The position numbers and the translations under genes are program-made. From Turritopsis dohrnii (taxonomy: Eukaryota; Cnidaria; Hydrozoa; Anthoathecata; Oceaniidae), in NCBI GenBank assembly GCA_027922465.2, contig BQMF02000304.1, forward strand, positions 62,001 to 126,000: 64,000 nt of DNA. Direction: 5' to 3'. Positions 58,641-64,000 of the stretch are shown piece by piece. The notes under the pieces were generated by a model. The model was not told the DNA's origin. It searched no databases and saw only the letters and a list, made by a program, of their open reading frames with translations. The stretch's first letter is position 1, and every line of letters begins with the position of its first letter.

Positions 58641-59160
58641 CTCTTCTTTCAGATCGATTGATTTTTCCCACTCATGTTTCTTCGTTTCAGCCAACATGCA
58701 TCGAGTTGTATTCACGTTTTACACGTTTTGTCCACCATCCATACTATCAGTACTGTATTTTGCTTTTATCAGGTTTGCACAGTACCTAGAAGAATAAAGT
58801 AATCAAAACCTAATATAATTCTTAATTTAGAATATATTTTTAACAAGTTTCCAAAAATTAAAGTTCACTGATGATTTTCGCAGTTTCTATCTTACTTGAT
58901 ACTGCTGTGTAAAAATATTTATATATCCTGCGCAGTGCGGCGAGACAAGGAAGAAAGGAAGAAACAAAAGCAATTACTCATTTCTCTTCATCGAATTGAA
59001 ATTTTCGTTTTCACTTTCACTTTGATTTTAAATCCCGCCCAGTACTATTTGAACTTACTTCTAGGTTCCATTTTAATATATGTACTGCGTAAAACTTTTC
59101 CAAGGGCATTTAAAAGCAAAATTAAGGAAATAACAAAAAATAACAACTGCAACTGTATTA

Positions 59161-59233
59161 ATTTTTGTGAGATAGGAGCTGCGATAAAAATCAAAGTCTT
59201 TGATATTTTTCGCAGCTCCTATCTCACAAAAAT
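59161..59233. repeat. 73-bp near-perfect palindrome (hairpin)
   Basis: The arms ATTTTTGTGAGATAGGAGCT and onward (59161-59184) and 59210-59233 are perfect reverse complements over 24 bases. The 25-base centre also pairs apart from two positions, leaving almost no loop. A related string ATTTTCGCAGTTTCTATCTTAC lies at about 58871, and TATCTCAC recurs at 59273, 59287 and 59314. Could be a foldback element core or a small-RNA precursor. The plus-strand frame across it (58896-59378) is not supported as a gene. Confidence 0.9.
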
Positions 59234-59379
59234 GGAATGCAAAATGTTATCGTGTATTAATTTCCACCAAACTATCTCACTGAACTATCTCGGAAAAAAT
59301 TCAGTAAAGCACATATCTCACTGGTGGAAAACAAGCTTTGTGTGTAGTTCACCTAACGACCCAATGATGCATTGCTAGC

Positions 59380-60087
59380 ACCATGAATTCAAATGTGAAA
59401 CAGGAAAATTCATCTCACTCTTCTTGAGAAGTATTCTTGCTTTCTGAATTCTATCATTTCTTTCGTTTATATTTACATATCTACATAACTTTTGAAAATA
59501 AATTTATTGATTCAATAGCAGTAAATGTTTTTAGATCTTTGCCACAGTGCAAAAAATAAGGGAAATTATTTGTTTGCTAGGAATCTTAGGTTTCTAATTT
59601 ACCTGCTACGTGAATAGCATTGTTGTCTGGCATCAGAGGTATCGCTAGAAGATTTTCTGACATTAACGTAAAATATTGACTTGTGATGTCTTGTTGGTTA
59701 AAGTGTTCATTTATCCTGAACTTACTTTATGTGAGAGGACTGGGAACGAAGTGAAGAGTAGTTAGTACTGATGGTGAGTAATGGTATTTTGACGTTGTAG
59801 TCGAGTGGTTTCAAGCTGTTTGCTGAGCATGAGTTGTAAAGTTGTGAAAGATTCTCACAATCAGAGCAGCGGCTATCAAAGGCTTGAAGAAGAGGAGATT
59901 TAAATGATAAGGTTTAAATGGTGTTCATTCCTCGAAACATAACAAATACAAAATCATCACTTTAACAATGGTTAACTCATCATGGTAAAAGCAAAAGTAT
60001 TTCTCGGATTGTCCAAATAAATAAACAAAGAAATGTAGATTTAGGTTTAAGCAGACTTTACATACGAAGCAAACTTGTGTGGCATAG
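59380..60087. promoter_or_regulatory. Upstream region of the chondroitin transferase gene
   Basis: No coding exon seen; probably contains the promoter and 5' untranslated region of the gene starting at 60088. No convincing TATA box or other element could be placed. Confidence 0.35.
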
Positions 60088-62035
60088 ATGCGTCGAACAA
60101 TTTACTCGAAATTTCGTCCGATAAGCATTTCATACCTGATTATCAAATGTGGTTTGGCTTTATTGCTTTTATACACGGTATTCTATGTTTTGAGATATGG
60201 TTACACGACGTCAAAAATAAGTGTCGGACCTCGCTCTTTGAGTGGTTTGTCTCTTTCATCCAACTGGCACTGTGAACTTAACAAAAGAATGCTTAAAGAA
60301 CTACAAAAGGAAATTAATGAACGTAACAAATTATTGAACTATCGAGGCAAAGTTATCGCAAAATTGCGAGCTAGATTGCAAGATTTAAACGAGACAAATG
60401 CTAAACTGAAGCGTACCTTGGTGAATTTGACACAGGTTGTTGCATTTAAAACGGAGCAAAGTAGATATAGTACTCGTCCGGCACATCTGAATCAGACCTT
60501 TGTGAATGAGTCGAAGTTTCCTGAAAACATCAAAGAGAAAGTCGATCGCGTTTCTCGGCCATGTTGCATTGCTTTGAAACGGATGACGGATATATTAAGG
60601 ATATACATGGAAACAACGCAAGACTTAAAGGATCAAGTGGCTGCTTATCAGAAATGGAATATAACCGAACGGATGTATGAATTTGCCGAACGAGAGAAAC
60701 GAAAATTTGCTGCTTTGAATTGTAGCGAGCAATTTAGACGGGAGGCTGAAAACAGCACTAGAAAGCCAGAGAAGCATGCATTGTATCAGACGTATGCTGC
60801 AGGCTATTTTTACGAGATTCCCCCATTAAATAGGGCTTCACCAAAGCAAAAATTTAAATCCCGGGGTTATCACCGGAACGTTGACTTTTCGAAAGCCGTT
60901 AATTTAGGTTTGCAGGAAGTTTTAAAGGAAACACAGTTACCAAGGAATTTATTTGAAATGAATAACGCCCTCATTCGATATGATGAACTGCGAGGGGCGG
61001 AATATCATCTTCACTTCTTGTTTAACCGTACAAGAAAATTTTCGGTTAATGTTATGAAGCCGTATGGACCTCAAATTTTATCGGATCGTATTTCGGAATT
61101 TACGTTAACACACCATGAGTTGATCAACATTATCGTTCCCATTTCGAAACTGAACAAACGGTTTATACAATTTCTTGATAATATTAAAGTCATAGTTCAG
61201 AAGCACCATGAAAATATTTTTTTGACAGTAGTAATTTACGGACCAGATGAACATAATGAAATAAAGAATAGAATCAAGGAATTTACAAAAGAAAACGATT
61301 TTCGAAATTATGATGTTTTAAAGAAAAATTTGCCTTTTAACAGAGGTCGTGCATTGCATGATGGGATCAACCGTTGGAATGGCTACCCTAATGTCTTAAT
61401 GTTTTTATGTGACATCGACATCAAATTCAATAATGGATTTCTTGATCGGTGTCGGCAAAATACAAAACTTGGCAAGAGTGTTTATATGCCGGTCGTCTAT
61501 AGTTTGTATAATCCTGATGTAGTTTTTAATGGTCGAGAAAACTTTACGGAATCCGAACAATTTAACATCACAGAGCACACTGGTACTTGGAGACCATTGG
61601 GTTATGGGATGTTGTGTGTTTATAAGCCTGATTATATGAAATCACATGGTTTTAATTTGAAGATAAACGGTTGGGGAGGTGAAGACGTGAGTTTGTACCA
61701 CAGGTCCGTGAAAACCACACATTTCTGTCTTTAAAACCATTTTGTTAAGCTTCTGCTGAATGGTTCAAAATTCATCTTTTATCATTTTGTCTCAATTAAC
61801 CATGGATAAACCTGTCTTATGTTTTCTTAGGTTTTTGAAGAAAGGAATCAATGTTATTCGAGCGCCCGATCCAGACCTCTTTCACGTATGGCATCCAAAG
61901 TTGTGTTCCCCCTCGTTAAGTAAACGTCAATACCAGACATGTGTCGGATCAAAAGCACGATACGAAGGTTCTCAAAGACAGTTGGGTATATTGTTGATGT
62001 CTGCACAGAACCAATCAAAAGTTCTGAAAACATAA
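60088..62035 (+). CDS. CSGALNACT1: Chondroitin sulfate N-acetylgalactosaminyltransferase
   Basis: Golgi type II membrane enzyme that transfers GalNAc from UDP-GalNAc to start or extend chondroitin chains. Two coding exons, 60088-61703 and 61831-62035, joined in phase 2; 606 residues (human CSGALNACT1 532). A short basic cytoplasmic tail is followed by a membrane segment at residues about 16-36 (LIIKCGLALLLLYTVFYVL) and a stem with a heptad-like region (LNKRMLKELQKEINERNKLL). The catalytic part has FNRGRALHDGI, a DxD metal site in FLCDIDIKF (Asp442, Asp444), SVYMPVVYSLYNP, GYGMLCVYK and GWGGEDVSLYHRF (about 528-540), ending FHVWHPKLC and QYQTCVGSKA. Several N-x-S/T sites in the stem. These match the CSGALNACT1/2 family rather than the two-domain chondroitin synthases; which of the two vertebrate paralogues is closer cannot be said. 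AATAAA at 62241 is the likely poly(A) signal. Confidence 0.93.
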
Positions 62036-62598
62036 ACTTATGGTTTGACGACGCCCTTTAATGACGCCCTTTAATGGCAGTTAATACTTTCGCCACTTTC
62101 CTTACAATCTATAATTCGAGCAAGTTCTCAACAAATGTATTTTTATGAAGTTTATCTTGGTTAACAGTACGAAAAACACAAACTAGAATTTTTCAACATC
62201 TATTAAATTTTAGGTACAAACTTGACTGTTAAAAAGAGGCAATAAAATCAACTAAGGAGGCGAGGACTGTCTAGCCTTTTGTGTGTTCTGCACGAAATCC
62301 ACCGATTTGATGAATTTTTGGTTCCTATTGTAACATTGCTATTACAAGTCTGCTTTGAGATGTTATACGGAGATACATTTTGCCCTAATTTATTGTTAAA
62401 GGGGGAAATGAGAAGGAATAGGTCGCTTGCTATGACCTTGTACTTAACCGTACAACATACTTAAAGTACGCATGTTTTTCGAGATTTTTTAATCTTCTCT
62501 TCTGTGATCTCCTTCTGTGACGTATACTGTAGTACACCCCCAAATCAAAAAAATGCAGGTAAAGAACGCAGTGACACCGACGTCGAAAGTATCAGTTA
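62036..62598. other. 3' flank of the chondroitin transferase gene
   Basis: Contains the poly(A) signal AATAAA at 62241-62246. A 15-base repeat ACGCCCTTTAATG occurs twice at 62050-62075. The plus-strand frame 62279-62464 has no recognisable domain. Confidence 0.5.
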
Positions 62599-63023
62599 CC
62601 TTAATGGTAGAAAGATTCGAGGGTATTCATTTTTGACAAAAACATTTTTCGCGCCTACTACATTTCGCGCAGGTATATTTACTTCGCATATTAATTTCCG
62701 TGCAAGCTGTCTTTTCCAAAAGAAGAAACCTATAAAAATAAACTAACTGTAGTTTCAAGAGAATGTCCTTTATTAATCTTCTCAAGTATTACGAAATTTA
62801 TCATGGCTCGAGGGGCTAAAGTTGATGTGCATTTAATAGCGACCCATTGTATGCGTTCTAATATTAACCTCACATCATCAATCAAATTATCGCAGGAGTC
62901 GAAAGAACAAATAAATTTAAAAAAGGTAATATTAAATTTCGCATAAAACCACTTTGCACATAATTTTGATACTAATTTTTGCGCATTTCTGACTTTTTTT
63001 TGCGAAAATTTCTACCATTAAGG
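62599..63023. mobile_element. TA-flanked inverted-repeat element, 425 bp
   Basis: Ends CCTTAATGGTAGAAA and its exact reverse complement, each next to TA (62597-62598 and 63024-63025). Further in both ends carry TTTCGCGC / TTTCGCA / TTTTGCGA motifs, similar in style to the CGCGAA element at 17.6-18.9 kb. No coding potential. Confidence 0.78.
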
Positions 63024-64000
63024 TAATATGCGTAGGCTGACAGACGAAACCAGATCCCACCAATCCGAAGGAAAATCTAACTATCAATTAATATCAGCTT
63101 TGTAGCTAAGGTGAATATGCTGATTAAGTTGAGAGATCAAAGTTGAGAGGAATTAACTGGAAACACACACCGAACATGGGACGAACTAGCTGAGACAAAA
63201 GGGACTGATAAGTGAAAGTAATTCCTGCCGTTAACCCTGTTCCAACTTACTGGAATCATAGTAAAGTAGATAGCGAAACTGCCTTTCATATTCCGATCAA
63301 GTGGAAAACACGACGCGTTTTTGAAAATCGTAGATTGCAACAATTTGGTGTTACGCTCAGGAAAAAATGGGGACAAAAGAAAATTATCCCAGGCAAGTAT
63401 CTCCACGAAGCAAGATCCACCACTCGTGGAAGAAGTTGACATAGTTTAATACCGTGAGAAACTCGCTCCATGAGCTGGAACGTGAAGCTGGTGTGATGAA
63501 TGAAGACACAGAATGACCATGGGAAATTCAAACTGTACTCACCATTGCTACTGTGTTTGATGACTATAGGAGAGAGTATGGGGCGTCAAAATGCTGGGAT
63601 CAACAGACACTGGAACTCGAATAAGTCGAGTCCGTAGACAGTCGACGGTAGATATCGGGCAGTCGATGGACTCTCGTTTTAATTGCAGGGAATAGCACGA
63701 ACGTGCGGAATGGTGAAAGTTTCAAAAAAAGCTCAGGATCAATTCATCTCAGTTTTTTTGGGAATGGAATTTTGAGGCATATTAGCTGCATAAAAAGATA
63801 AAATTGGTGCAAGCTCAAGTTCCTGAAGAACGGAAAGAAAATGAACTTTGTAGGAATGTAAAATTAGGCTAGGCTACATGTACACTCTTAATGTTAGGCT
63901 ATATTTACACTCTAAACTTTTAAAATACACTCAATCGTGGTGTTCGTTTTGAACGATTTGTAAATAACATAGAAATACGAAATATGTAAATACGAATTGT
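63024..64000 (+). other. Unassigned sequence with one protein-like frame
   Basis: The plus-strand frame 63212-63439 (starting MKVIPAVNPVPTYWNHSKVD, with IKWKTRRVFENRRLQQFGVT later) has a balanced, basic composition that looks more protein-like than its surroundings, but I recognise no domain and found no splice partners. Nothing else is seen to the end of the window. Confidence 0.3.

Noticed and set aside
58896..59378. 160-codon plus-strand frame
   Set aside because: Runs through the 73-bp palindrome; no recognisable domain and atypical composition.
63212..63439. Plus-strand frame as a real gene
   Set aside because: Protein-like composition only; no domain, no splice partners and it is close to the window end. 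Left as unassigned.
1..64000. CRISPR arrays, operons, riboswitches, bacterial or viral genomes
   Set aside because: The sequence is eukaryotic with spliced genes; the tandem repeats found are minisatellites or transposon parts, without spacers.

Overview
This is nuclear DNA of an invertebrate animal. It is AT-rich, its protein-coding genes are split by GT-AG introns (many of 60-1500 bases), it carries a eukaryotic tRNA gene, and the genes it holds are animal families: TET RNA-binding protein, moonraker, chondroitin GalNAc-transferase, XRCC1-N/XNDC1, and PX-SH3-SH2 adaptors. Vertebrate gene structure and repeats (Alu, L1) are absent. A cnidarian or other non-bilaterian or marine invertebrate would fit, but the sequence does not settle the taxon. 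Gene models were built by hand by matching splice sites, reading phase and protein family motifs; no alignment was run.

Layout. 0-9.5 kb: no convincing host gene. It is built from transposon-derived blocks (a TTAA-flanked element, a TA-flanked element, two large palindromes, and a repeat copy that was hit first by a 360-bp hAT-like element and then by a 3.25-kb element with 33-bp perfect inverted ends). 9.64-14.62 kb (+): a FUS/EWS/TAF15 (TET) RNA-binding protein in at least 14 coding exons, with a terminal-inverted-repeat element in its fourth resolved intron. 15.63-15.70 kb (-): tRNA-Asn(GTT). 16.77-26.25 kb (-): a signalling adaptor with PX, two p47phox/TKS-type SH3 domains, a basic PPPRR segment, a third SH3, a proline-rich stretch and a C-terminal SH2 domain; its first exon was not found. 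29.4-31.2 kb (-): exons of an unrecognised gene. 31.5-43 kb: transposon-rich, with a hAT-like MITE, a 1.6-kb element holding a PIF/Harbinger-like relic, a tRNA-derived SINE, and a 3.24-kb element with about 150-bp inverted ends and candidate exons on both strands. 43.31-51.17 kb (+): an XRCC1-N-terminal-domain protein (XNDC1-like) with three C2HC zinc fingers, 11 exons. 52.74-58.17 kb (+): moonraker (KIAA0753/MNR/OFIP), 21 exons. 60.09-62.04 kb (+): a chondroitin N-acetylgalactosaminyltransferase in two coding exons. 62.0-64 kb: a TA-flanked element and unassigned sequence.

The five recognised genes do not form a pathway: RNA processing, oxidase/podosome-type adaptor signalling, DNA repair/ubiquitin reading, centriole biology and glycosaminoglycan synthesis. 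The points most worth attention are the PX-SH3-SH3-SH3-SH2 architecture, the XRCC1-N plus triple zinc finger architecture, the nested transposon stack at 5.7-9.5 kb, a group of TA-flanked elements packed with short tandem GC-rich motifs, and a 29-bp minisatellite that multiplies a real 5' splice site inside moonraker.
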